This document shows positions 35,595 to 46,680 of a stretch of 64,000 nt of DNA, piece after piece (position 1 is the first letter of the stretch; the number at the start of each line of letters is the position of its first letter). The DNA is from Ulva prolifera (lineage: Eukaryota > Chlorophyta > Ulvophyceae > Ulvales > Ulvaceae): positions 8,375,315-8,439,314 of the forward strand of contig CM041199.1 in the NCBI GenBank assembly GCA_023078555.1, read 5' to 3'. Below the pieces are notes generated by a model. That model made no database searches and had not been told where the DNA came from. It saw only the letters and a program-made list of their open reading frames with translations. Position numbers and translations under genes: made by a program.

Positions 35595-37070
35595 CTGCAG
35601 AGGAAGAATGAACTTCATTGGAAGGTCCAAGAACGACCAGGCACACAGTGCCACTAGTGATGGAAGATAGGCAACATCTCAGATGCGCATCTGGACGCTG
35701 AGCCTCCCTGTGTGTAGAACAAGAGATCGGCAGGATTGTAATCAAACAAGAACTGACCTGTGGACCTGGTAGACTGGCCACACAAAACGCGCACACAGTA
35801 ACAATTCGCAAACTCATCGTGGCACAATCAACGCATGATTGCATATACGATGTCGAATGGTGCCTAATGGTGCCTCAGAATTGAAGAAAACATACATCGG
35901 TGGAGGAATCTCGTGTGGAGTGGCCGTGTGGAGTGTCGGTGTGGAGTGGCCGTGTGGAGTTACCGGGTCCGTGTGGAGTGTACGTGTGGAGTGACAGTGT
36001 GGAGTGACCGAGCCCGTGTGGAGTGTCCGTGTGAAGTGTACGTGTGGAGTGACCGTGTCCGTGTGGAGTGGCCGTGTGGAGTGACCGTGTGGAGTGACCG
36101 AGTCCGTGTGGAGTGTCCGTGTGGAGTGTACGTGTGGAGTGCCCAAGTCCGTGTGGAGTGTCCGTGTGGAGTGTCCGTGTGGAGTGACCGAGTCCGTGTG
36201 GAGTGTCCGTGTGGAGTTGCCGTGTAAAGTGACCTAGTCCGTGTGGAGTGTAGGTGTGGAGTGTCCGTGTGGAGTGACCGAGTCCGTGTGGAGTGGCCGT
36301 GTGGAGTGTCCGTGTGGAGTGTACGTGTGGAGTGACTGAGCCCGTGTGGAGTGTCCTTGTGGAGTGACCGAGTGGATTGACCGTGTGGAGTGACCGAGTG
36401 GATTGACCGTGTGGAGTGTCCGTGTGGAAAGACCGAGTCCGTGTGGAGTGTCCGTGTGAAGTGTACGTGTGGAGTGACCGTGTCCGTGTGGAATGGCCGT
36501 GTGGAGTGACCGTGTGGAGTGACCGAGTCCGTGTGGAGTGTCCGTGTGGAGTGTACGTGTGGAGTGCCCAAGTCTGTGTGGAGTGTCCGTGTGGAGTGTC
36601 CGTGTGGAGTGACCGAGTCCGTGTGGAGTGTCCGTGTGGAGTTGCCGTGTAAAGTGACCTAGTCCGTGTGGAGTGTAGGTGGTGAGTGTCCGTGTGGAGT
36701 GACCGAGTCCGTGTGGAGTGGCCGTGTGGAGTGTCCGTGTGGAGTGTCCGTCTGGAGTGTACATGTGTAGTGACCGAGTCCGTGTGGAGTGTCCGTGTGG
36801 AGTGTACGTGTGGACTGCCCAAGTCCGTGTGGAGTGTCCGTGTGGAGTGTACGTGTGGAGTGACCGAGTCCGTGTGGAATGTCCGTGTGGGGTGTACGTG
36901 TGGAGTGCCCAAGTCCGTGTGGAGTGTCCGTGTGGAGTGTCCGCGTGGAGTGACCGCTCCGTGTGGAGTTGCCGTGTGGAGTGTCCGTGTGGAGTTGCCG
37001 TGTAAAGTGACCGAGTCCGTGTGGAGTGTACGTGTGGAGTGTCCGTGTGGAGTGACCGAGTCCGTGTGGA

Positions 37071-38562
37071 GTGACAGTGTGGAGTGACCGAGCCCGTGTG
37101 GAGTGTCCGTGTGGAGTGTACGTGTGGAGTGACCGAGTCCGTGTGGAATGTTCGTGTGGGGTGTACGTGTGGAGTGCCCAAGTCCGTGTGGAGTGTCCGT
37201 GTGGAGTGTCCAAGTCCGTGTGGATTGTCCGTGTGGAGTGTCCGTGTGGAGTGACCGAGTCCGTGTGGAGTGGCCGTGTGGAGTGACCGTGTGGAGTGAC
37301 CGAGTCCATGTGGAGTGTCCGTGTGGAGTGTACGTGTGGAGTGCCCAAGTCCGTGTGGAGTGTCCGTGTGGAGTGTCCGTTTGGAGTGTACGTGTGGAGT
37401 GACCGTGTCCGTGTGGTGTGTCCGTGTGGAGTGTACGTGTGGAGTGCCCAGGTCCGTGTGGAGTGTACGTGTGGAGTGGCCAAGTCCGTGTGGATCGTCC
37501 GTGTGGAGTGTCCGTGTGGAGTGACCGAGTCCGTGTGGAGTGGCCGTGTGGAGTGTCCGTGTGGAGTGTCCGTGTGGAGTGACCGAGTCCGTGTGGAGTG
37601 GCCGTGTGGAGTGACCGTGTGGAGTGTCCGTGTGGAGTGACCGAGTCCGTGTGGAGTGGCCGTGTGGAGTGTCCGTGTGGAGTGACCGTGTGGGGTGACC
37701 GAGTCCGTGTGGAGTTGCCGTGTGGAGTGTCCGTGTGGAGTTGCCGTGTAAAGTGACCGAGTCCGTGTGGAGTGTACGTGTGGAGTGTCCGTGTGGAGTG
37801 ACCGAGTCCGTGTGGAGTGACAGTGTGGAGTGACCGAGCCCGTGTGGAGTGTCCGTGTGGAGTGTACGTGTGGAGTGACCGAGTCCGTGTGGAATGTTCG
37901 TGTGGGGTGTACGTGTGGAGTGCCCAAGTCCGTGTGGAGTGTCCGTGTGGAGTGTCCAAGTCCGTGTGGATTGTCCGTGTGGAGTGTCCGTGTGGAGTGA
38001 CCGAGTCCGTGTGGAGTGGCCGTGTGGAGTGACCGTGTGGAGTGACCGAGTCCATGTGGAGTGTCCGTGTGGAGTGTACGTGTGGAGTGCCCAAGTCCGT
38101 GTGGAGTGTCCGTGTGGAGTGTCCGTTTGGAGTGTACGTGTGGAGTGACCGTGTCCGTGTGGTGTGTCCGTGTGGAGTGTCCGTGTGGAGTGACCGAGTC
38201 CGTGTGGAGTGTCCGTGTGGAGTGTACGTGTGGAGTGTCCGTCTGGAGTGTACATGTGTAGTGACCGAGTCCGTGTGGAGTGTCCGTGTGGAGTGTACGT
38301 GTGGACTGCCCAAGTCCGTGTGGAGTGTCCGTGTGGAGTGTACGTGTGGAGTGACCGAGTCCGTGTGGAATGTCCGTGTGGGGTGTACGTGTGGAGTGCC
38401 CAAGTCCGTGTGGAGTGTCCGTGTGGAGTGTCCGCGTGGAGTGACCGCTCCGTGTGGAGTTGCCGTGTGGAGTGTCCGTGTGGAGTTGCCGTGTAAAGTG
38501 ACCGAGTCCGTGTGGAGTGTACGTGTGGAGTGTCCGTGTGGAGTGACCGAGTCCGTGTGGAG
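37071..38562. repeat. 746-bp higher-order repeat, two tandem copies
   Basis: Variant patterns at 37071, 37148 and 37296 recur at 37817, 37894 and 38042, all 746 bp on. 746 equals 50 x 13 plus 16 x 6. The copies part company near 38165, so the second is incomplete. Confidence 0.75.
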
Positions 38563-38799
38563 TGGCCGTGTGGAGTGTCCGTGCGGAGTGACAGTGTGGA
38601 GTGACCGAGCCCGTGTGGAGTGTCCGTGTGGAGTGTACGTGTGGAGTGACCGAGTCCGTGTGGGGTGTACGTGTGGAGTGCCCAAGTCCGTGTGGAGTGT
38701 CCGTGTGGAGTGTCCAAGTCCGTGTGGATTGTCCGTGTGGAGTGTCCGTGTGGAGTGACCGAGTCCGTGTGGAGTGGCCGTGTGGAGTGACCGTGTGGA

Positions 38800-40807
38800 G
38801 TGACCGAGTCCATGTGGAGTGTCCGTGTGGAGTGTACGTGTGGAGTGCCCAAGTCCGTGTGGAGTGTCCGTGTGGAGTGTCCGTTTGGAGGGTACGTGTG
38901 GAGTGACCGTGTCCGTGTGGTGTGTCCGTGTGGAGTGTACGTGTGGAGTGCCCAGGTCCGTGTGGAGTGTACGTGTGGAGTGGCCAAGTCCGTGTGGATC
39001 GTCCGTGTGAAGTGTCCGTGTGGAGTGACCGAGTCCGTGTGGAGTGGCCGTGTGGTGTGTCCGTGTGGAGTGTCCGTGTGGAGTGACCGAGTCCGTGTGG
39101 AGTGGCCGTGTGGAGTGACCGTGTGGAGTGTCCGTGTGGAGTGACCGAGTCCGTGTGGAGTGGCCGTGTGGAGTGTCCGTGTGGAGTGACCGTGTGGGGT
39201 GACCGTGTCCGTGTGGAGTGTCCGTGTGGAGTGTCCGTGTGGAGTGTCCGCGTGGAGTGACCGAGTCCGTGTGGAGTGGCCGTGTGGAGTGTCCGTGTGG
39301 AGTTGCCGTGTAAAGTGACCGAGTCCGTGTGGAGTGTAGGTGTGGAGTGTCCGTGTGGAGTGACCGAGTCCGTGTGGAGTGGCCGTGTGGAGTGTCCGTG
39401 TGGAGTGACAGTGTGGAGTGACTGAGCCCGTGTGGAGTGTCCGTGTGGAGTGTACGTGTGGAGTGACCGTGTGGAGTGACCGAGTGGATTGACCGTGTGG
39501 AGTGTACGTGTGGAAAGACCGAGTCCGTGTGGAGTGTCCGTGTGGAATGTACGTGTGGAGTGACCGAGTCCGTGTGGAGTGTCCGTGTGGAGTGTCCGTG
39601 TGGAGTGACCGAGTCCGTGTGGAGTGTCCGTGTGGAGTGTACGTGTGGAGTGACCGAGTCCGTGTGGGGTGTACGTGTGGAGTGCCCAAGTCCGTGTGGA
39701 GTGTCCGTGTGGAGTGTCCAAGTCCGTGTGGATTGTCCGTGTGGAGTGTCCGTGTGGAGTGACCGAGTCCGTGTGGAGTGGCCGTGTGGAGTGACCGTGT
39801 GGAGTGACCGAGTCCATGTGGAGTGTCCGTGTGGAGTGTACGTGTGGAGTGCCCAAGTCCGTGTGGAGTGTCCGTGTGGAGTGTCCGTTTGGAGGGTACG
39901 TGTGGAGTGACCGTGTCCGTGTGGTGTGTCCGTGTGGAGTGTACGTGTGGAGTGCCCAGGTCCGTGTGGAGTGTACGTGTGGAGTGGCCAAGTCCGTGTG
40001 GATCATCCGTGTGAAGTGTCCGTGTGGAGTGACCGAGTCCGTGTGGAGTGGCCGTGTGGTGTGTCCGTGTGGAGTGTCCGTGTGGAGTGACCGAGTCCGT
40101 GTGGAGTGGCCGTGTGGAGTGACCGTGTGGAGTGTCCGTGTGGAGTGACCGAGTCCGTGTGGAGTGGCCGTGTGGAGTGTCCGTGTGGAGTGACCGTGTG
40201 GGGTGACCGTGTCCGTGTGGAGTGTCCGTGTGGAGTGTCCGTGTGGAGTGTCCGCGTGGAGTGACCGAGTCCGTGTGGAGTGGCCGTGTGGAGTGTCCGT
40301 GTGGAGTTGCCGTGTAAAGTGACCGAGTCCGTGTGGAGTGTAGGTGTGGAGTGTCCGTGTGGAGTGACCGAGTCCGTGTGGAGTGGCCGTGTGGAGTGTC
40401 CGTGTGGAGTGACAGTGTGGAGTGACTGAGCCCGTGTGGAGTGTCCGTGTGGAGTGTACGTGTGGAGTGACCGTGTGGAGTGACCGAGTGGATTGACCGT
40501 GTGGAGTGTACGTGTGGAAAGACCGAGTCCGTGTGGAGTGTCCGTGTGGAATGTACGTGTGGAGGGACCGAGTCCGTGTGGAGTGTCCGTGTGGAGTGTC
40601 CGTGTGGAGTGACCGAGTCCGTGTGGAGTGTCCGTGTGGAGTGTACGTGTGGAGTGTCCGTCTGGAGTGTACATGTGTAGTGACCGAGTCCGTGTGGAGT
40701 GTCCGTGTGGAGTGTACGTGTGGACTGCCCAAGTCCGTGTGGAGTGTCCGTGTGGAGTGTACGTGTGGAGTGACCGAGTCCGTGTGGAGTGTCCGTGTGG
40801 AATGTAC
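38800..40807. repeat. 1,004-bp higher-order repeat, two tandem copies
   Basis: Patterns at 38800, 38819 and 39476 recur at 39804, 39823 and 40480, a shift of 1,004 bp (68 x 13 plus 20 x 6). Shared rare variants include GGAGGGTACGTG and CCCAGGTCCG. The end given is start plus two periods; the second copy diverges before it. Confidence 0.75.
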
Positions 40808-43235
40808 GTGTGGAGTGACCGTGTCCGTGTGGAGTGTCCGTGTGGAGTGTCCGTGTGGAGAGACCGAGTCCGTGTGGAGTGGCCGTGTGGAGTGTCCGTT
40901 TGGAGTGTACGTGTGGAGTGACCGTGTCCGTGTGGAGTGTCCGTGTGGAGTGACCGTTTGCAGTGTACATGTGGAGTGACCGAGTCCGTGTGGAGTGTCC
41001 GTGTGGAATGTACGTGTGGAGTGACCGTGTCCGTGTGGAGTGTCCGTGTGGAGTGACAGTGTGGAGTGACCGAGCCCGTGTGGAGTGTCTGTGTGGAGTG
41101 TACGTGTGGAGTGACCGTGTGGAGTGACCGAGTGGATTGACCGTGTGGAGTGTACGTGTGGAGTGACCGAGTCCGTGTGGAGTGTCCGTGTGGAATGTAC
41201 GTGTGGAGTGACCGAGTCCGTGTGGAGTGTCCGTGTGGAGTGTCCGTGTGGAGTGACCGAGTCCATGTGGAGTGGCCGTGTGGAGTGTCCGTGTGGAGTG
41301 TCCGTGTGGAGTGACCGAGTCCGTGTGGAGTGTCCGTGCGGAGTGTACGTGTGGAGTGTCCGTCTGGAGTGTACATGTGTAGTGACCGAGTCCGTGTGGA
41401 GTGTCCGTGTGGAGTGTACGTGTGGACTGCCCAAGTCCGTGTGGAGTGTCCGTGTGGAGTGTACGTGTGGAGTGACCGAGTCCGTGTGGAATGTCCGTGT
41501 GGGGTGTACGTGTGGAGTGACCGTGTCCGTGTGGAGTGGCCGTGTGGAGTGACTGTGTGCAGTGTACATGTGGAGTGACCGAATCCGTGTGGAGTGTCCG
41601 TGTGGAATGTACGTGTGGAGTGACCGTGTCCGTGTGGAGTGTCCGTGTGGAGTGTCCGTGTGGAGAGACCGAGTCCGTGTGGAGTGTCCGTGTGGAATGT
41701 ACGTGTGGAGTGACCGTGTCCGTGTGGAGTGTCCGTGTGGAGTGTCCGTGTGGAGAGACCGAGTCCGTGTGGAGTGGCCGTGTGGAGTGTCCGTTTGGAG
41801 TGTACGTGTGGAGTGACCGTGTCCGTGTGGAGTGTCCGTGTGGAGTGACCGTTTGCAGTGACCGAGTGGATTGACCGTGTGGAGTGTACGTGTGGAAAGA
41901 CCGAGTCCGTGTGGAGTGTCCGTGTGGAATGTACGTGTGGAGTGACCGAGTCCGTGTGGAGTGTCCGTGTGGAGTGTCCGTGTGGAGTGACCGAGTCCGT
42001 GTGGAGTGTCCGTGTGGAGTGTACGTGTGGAGTGTCCGTCTGGAGTGTACATGTGTAGTGACCGAGTCTGTGTGGAGTGTCCGTGTGGAGTGTACGTGTG
42101 GACTGCCCAAGTCCGTGTGGAGTGTCCGTGTGGAGTGTACGTGTGGAGTGACCGAGTCCGTGTGGAGTGTCCGTGTGGAATGTACGTGTGGAGTGACCGT
42201 GTCCGTGTGGAGTGTCCGTGTGGAGTGTCCGTGTGGAGAGACCGAGTCCGTGTGGAGTGGCCGTGTGGAGTGTCCGTTTGGAGTGTACGTGTGGAGTGAC
42301 CGTGTCCGTGTGGAGTGTCCGTGTGGAGTGACCGTTTGCAGTGTACATGTGGAGTGACCGAGTCCGTGTGGAGTGTCCGTGTGGAATGTACGTGTGGAGT
42401 GACCGTGTCCGTGTGGAGTGTCCGTGTGGAGTGACAGTGTGGAGTGACCGAGCCCGTGTGGAGTGTCTGTGTGGAGTGTACGTGTGGAGTGACCGTGTGG
42501 AGTGACCGAGTGGATTGACCGTGTGGAGTGTACGTGTGGAGTGACCGAGTCCGTGTGGAGTGTCCGTGTGGAATGTACGTGTGGAGTGACCGAGTCCGTG
42601 TGGAGTGTCCGTGTGGAGTGTCCGTGTGGAGTGACCGAGTCCATGTGGAGTGGCCGTGTGGAGTGTCCGTGTGGAGTGACCGAGTCCGTGTGGAGTGTCC
42701 GTGCGGAGTGTACGTGTGGAGTGTCCGTCTGGAGTGTACATGTGTAGTGACCGAGTCCGTGTGGAGTGTCCGTGTGGAGTGTACGTGTGGACTGCCCAAG
42801 TCCGTGTGGAGTGTCCGTGTGGAGTGTACGTGTGGAGTGACCGAGTCCGTGTGGAATGTCCGTGTGGGGTGTACGTGTGGAGTGACCGTGTCCGTGTGGA
42901 GTGGCCGTGTGGAGTGACTGTGTGCAGTGTACATGTGGAGTGACCGAATCCGTGTGGAGTGTCCGTGTGGAATGTACGTGTGGAGTGACCGTGTCCGTGT
43001 GGAGTGTCCGTGTGGAGTGTCCGTGTGGAGAGACCGAGTCCGTGTGGAGTGTCCGTGTGGAGTGTACGTGTGGAGTGGCCAAGTCCGTGTGGATCGTCCG
43101 TGTGGAGTGTCCGTGTGGAGTGACCGAGTCCGTGTGGAGTGGCCGTGTGGAGTGTCCGTGTGGAGTGACCGAGTCCGTGTGGAGTGTCCGTGCGGAGTGT
43201 ACGTGTGGAGTGTCCGTCTGGAGTGTACATGTGTA
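40480..43235. repeat. 1,378-bp higher-order repeat, two tandem copies
   Basis: Patterns at 40480, 40506 and 41124 recur at 41858, 41884 and 42502 (1,378 bp; 94 x 13 plus 26 x 6). Near the end, 41330 pairs with 42695, only 1,365 bp apart, so the second copy has lost exactly one 13-mer. Confidence 0.75.
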
Positions 43236-45506
43236 GTGACCGAGTCCGTGTGGAGTGTCCGTGTGGAGTGTACGTGTGGACTGCCCAAGTCCGTGTGGAG
43301 TGTCCGTGTGGAGTGTACGTGTGGAGTGACCGAGTCCGTGTGGAATGTCCGTCTGGAGTGTACATGTGTAGTGACCGAGTCCGTGTGGAGTGTCCGTGTG
43401 GAGTGTACGTGTGGACTGCCCAAGTCCGTGTGGAGTGTCCGTGTGGAGTGTACGTGTGGAGTGACCGAGTCCGTGTGGAATGGCCGTGTGGAGTGTACGT
43501 GTGGAGTGACCGTTTCCGTGTGGAGTGGCCGTGTGGAGTGACTGTGTGCAGTGTACATGTGGAGTGACCGAGTCCGTGTGGAGTGTCCGTGTGGAATGTA
43601 CGTGTGGAGTGACCGTGTCCGTGTGGAGTGTCCGTGTGGAGTGTCCGTGTGGAGTGACCGAGTCCGTGTGGAGTGTCCGTGCGGAGTGTACGTGTGGAGT
43701 GTCCGTCTGGAGTGTACATGTGTAGTGACCGAGTCCGTGTGGACTGTCCGTGTGGAGTGTACGTGTGGACTGCCCAAGTCCGTGTGGAGTGTCCGTGTGG
43801 AGTGTACGTGTGGAGTGACCGAGTCCGTGTGGAATGTCCGTGTGGAGTGTCCGTGTGGAGTGACCGAGTCCGTGTGGAGTGTCCGTGCGGAGTGTACGTG
43901 TGGAGTGTCCGTCTGGAGTGTACATGTGTAGTGACCGAGTCCGTGTGGAGTGTCCGTGTGGAGTGTACGTGTGGACTGCCCAAGTCCGTGTGGAGTGTCC
44001 GTGTGGAGTGTACGTGTGGAGTGACCGAGTCCGTGTGGAATGTCCGTGTGGGGTGTACGTGTGGAGTGACCGTGTCCGTGTGGAGTGGCCGTGTGGAGTG
44101 ACTGTGTGCAGTGTACATGTGGAGTGACCGAATCCGTGTGGAGTGTCCGTGTGGAATGTACGTGTGGAGTGACCGTGTCCGTGTGGAGTGTCCGTGTGGA
44201 GTGTCCGTGTGGAGAGACCGAGTCCGTGTGGAGTGTCCGTGTGGAGTGTACGTGTGGAGTGACCGTGTCCGTGTGGAGTGGCCGTGTGGAGTGACCGTGT
44301 GGAGTGCCCAAGTCCGTGTGGAGTGTCCGTGTGGAGTGTCCGTGTGGAGTGTACGTGTGGAGTGACCGTGTCCGTGTGGAGTGTCCGTGTGGAGTTTCCG
44401 TTTGGAGTGTACGTGTGGAGTGACCGTGTCCGTGTGGTGTGTCCATGTGGAGTGTACGTGTGGAGTGCCCAAGTCCTTGTGGAGTGTCCGTGTGGAGTGT
44501 ACGTGTGAAGTGACCGAGTCCGTGTGGAGTGTCCGTGTGGAGTGTACGTGTGGAGTGACCGAGTCCGTGTGGAGTGTAGGTGTGGAGTGTCCGTGTGGAG
44601 TGACCGAGTCCGTGTGGAGTGTCCGTGTGGATTGTACGTGTGGAGTGACCGAGTCCGTGTGGAGTGTCCGTGTGGAGTGTACGTGTGGAGTGACCGTTTC
44701 CGTGTGGAGTGGCCGTGTGGAGTGACTGTGTGCAGTGTACATGTGGAGTGACCGAGTCCGTGTGGAGTGTCCGTGTGGAATGTACGTGTGGAGTGACCGT
44801 GTCCGTGTGGAGTGTCCGTGTGGAGTGTCCGTGTGGAGAGACCGAGTCCGTGTGGAGTGGCCGTGTGGAGTGTCCGTTTGGAGTGTACGTGTGGAGTGAC
44901 CGTGTCCGTGTGGAGTGTCCGTGTGGAGTGACCGTTTGCAGTGTACATGTGGAGTGACCGAGTCCGTGTGGAGTGTCCGTGTGGAATGTACGTGTGGAGT
45001 GACCGTGTCCGTGTGGAGTGTCCGTGTGGAGTGACAGTGTGGAGTGACCGAGCCCGTGTGGAGTGTCTGTGTGGAGTGTACGTGTGGAGTGACCGAGTCC
45101 GTGTGGAGTGTCCGTGTGGAATGTACGTGTGGAGTGACCGAGTCCGTGTGGAGTGTCCGTGTGGAGTGTCCGTGTGGAGTGACCGAGTCCATGTGGAGTG
45201 GCCGTGTGGAGTGTCCGTGTGGAGTGTCCGTGTGGAGTGACCGAGTCCGTGTGGAGTGTCCGTGCGGAGTGTACGTGTGGAGTGACCGAGTCCGTGTGGA
45301 GTGTCCGTGTGGAGTGTACGTGTGGAGTATCCGTCTGGAGTGTACATGTGTAGTGACCGAGTCCGTGTGGAGTGTCCGTGTGGAGTGTACGTGTGGACTG
45401 CCCAAGTCCGTGTGGAGTGTCCGTGTGGAGTGTACGTGTGGAGTGACCGAGTCCGTGTGGAATGTCCGTGTGGGGTGTACGTGTGGAGTGACCGTGTCCG
45501 TGTGGA

Positions 45507-46680
45507 GTGGCCGTGTGGAGTGACTGTGTGCAGTGTACATGTGGAGTGACCGAGTCCGTGTGGAGTGTCCGTGTGGAATGTACGTGTGGAGTGACCGTGT
45601 CCGTGTGGAGTGTCCGTGTGGAGTGTCCGTGTGGAGTGACCGAGTCCGTGTGGAGTGTCCGTGTGGAGTGTACGTGTGGAGTGACCGAGTCCGTGTGGAG
45701 TGTCCGTGTGGAGTGTACGTGTGGAGTATCCGTCTGGAGTGTACATGTGTAGTGACCGAGTCCGTGTGGAGTGTCCGTGTGGAGTGTACGTGTGGACTGC
45801 CCAAGTCCGTGTGGAGTGTCCGTGTGGAGTGTACGTGTGGAGTGACCGAGTCCGTGTGGAATGTCCGTGTGGGGTGTACGTGTGGAGTGCCCAAGTCCGT
45901 GTGGAATGTCCGTGTGGAGTGGCCGTGTGGAGTGACCGTGTGGAGTGCCCAAGTCCGTGTGGAGTGTACGTGTGGAGTGCCCAAGTCCGTGTGGAGTGTC
46001 CGTGTGGAGTGTCCGTGTGGAGTGACCGAGTCCGTGTGGAGTGGCCGTGTGGAGAGACCGTGTGGAGTGTACGTGTGAAGTGACCGAGTCCGTGTGGAGT
46101 GTCCGTGTGGAGTGTCCGCGTGGAGTGACCGTGTCTGTGTGGAGTGGCCGTGTGGAGTGACCGTGTGCAGTGTACGTGTGGAGTGACCGAGTCCGTGTGG
46201 AGTGTCCGTGTGGAGTGTACGTGTGGACTGCCCAAGTCCGTGTGGAGTGTCCGTGTGGAGTGTCCGTGTGGAGTGACCGAGTCCGCGTGGAGTGGCCGTG
46301 TGAAGTATCGGTGTGGAGTGGCCGTGTGGAGTGACCGAGTCCGTGTGGAGTGTACGTGTGGAGTGTCCGTGTGGAGTGACCGAGTCCGTGTGGAGTGGCC
46401 GTGTGGAGTGTCCGTGTGGAGTGTACGTGTGAAGTGACCGAGTCCGTGTGGAGTGTCCGTGTGGAGTGTCCGCGTGGAGTGACCGTGTGGAGTGACCGAG
46501 TCCGTGTGGAGTGTCCGTGTGGAGTGTACGTGTGGAGTGACCGTGTCTGTGTGGAGTGGCCGTGTGGAGTGACCGTTTGCAGTGTACGTGTGGAGTGACC
46601 GAGTCCGTGTGGAGTGTCCGTGTGGAGTGTACGTGTGGAGTGACCGAGTCCGTGTGGAGTGTCCGTGTGGAGTGTACGCG
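45507..46680. repeat. Long-range duplicated segment (pair at 51473-52646)
   Basis: Variant patterns at 45507, 45700, 46144, 46395 and 46582 recur at 51473, 51666, 52110, 52361 and 52548, each exactly 5,966 bp later. Constant spacing over more than 1 kb shows block duplication over a distance, not only neighbour-to-neighbour slippage. Confidence 0.8.

Larger units (their letters stand above)
34957..35911. other. 955-bp non-repetitive island inside the satellite
   Basis: Unique, gene-like DNA interrupts the array. The left edge follows a CCGAGCCCG variant; the right edge starts TCGTGTGGAG. On the minus strand it carries, in order, a SufB exon (35594-35479) and a probable WD40 exon (about 35388-34990), each after a CTGCAG acceptor. 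The two come from unrelated families, so the island is either a patchwork of captured gene pieces, a place where array DNA fills introns of real genes, or an assembly join. Confidence 0.85.
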
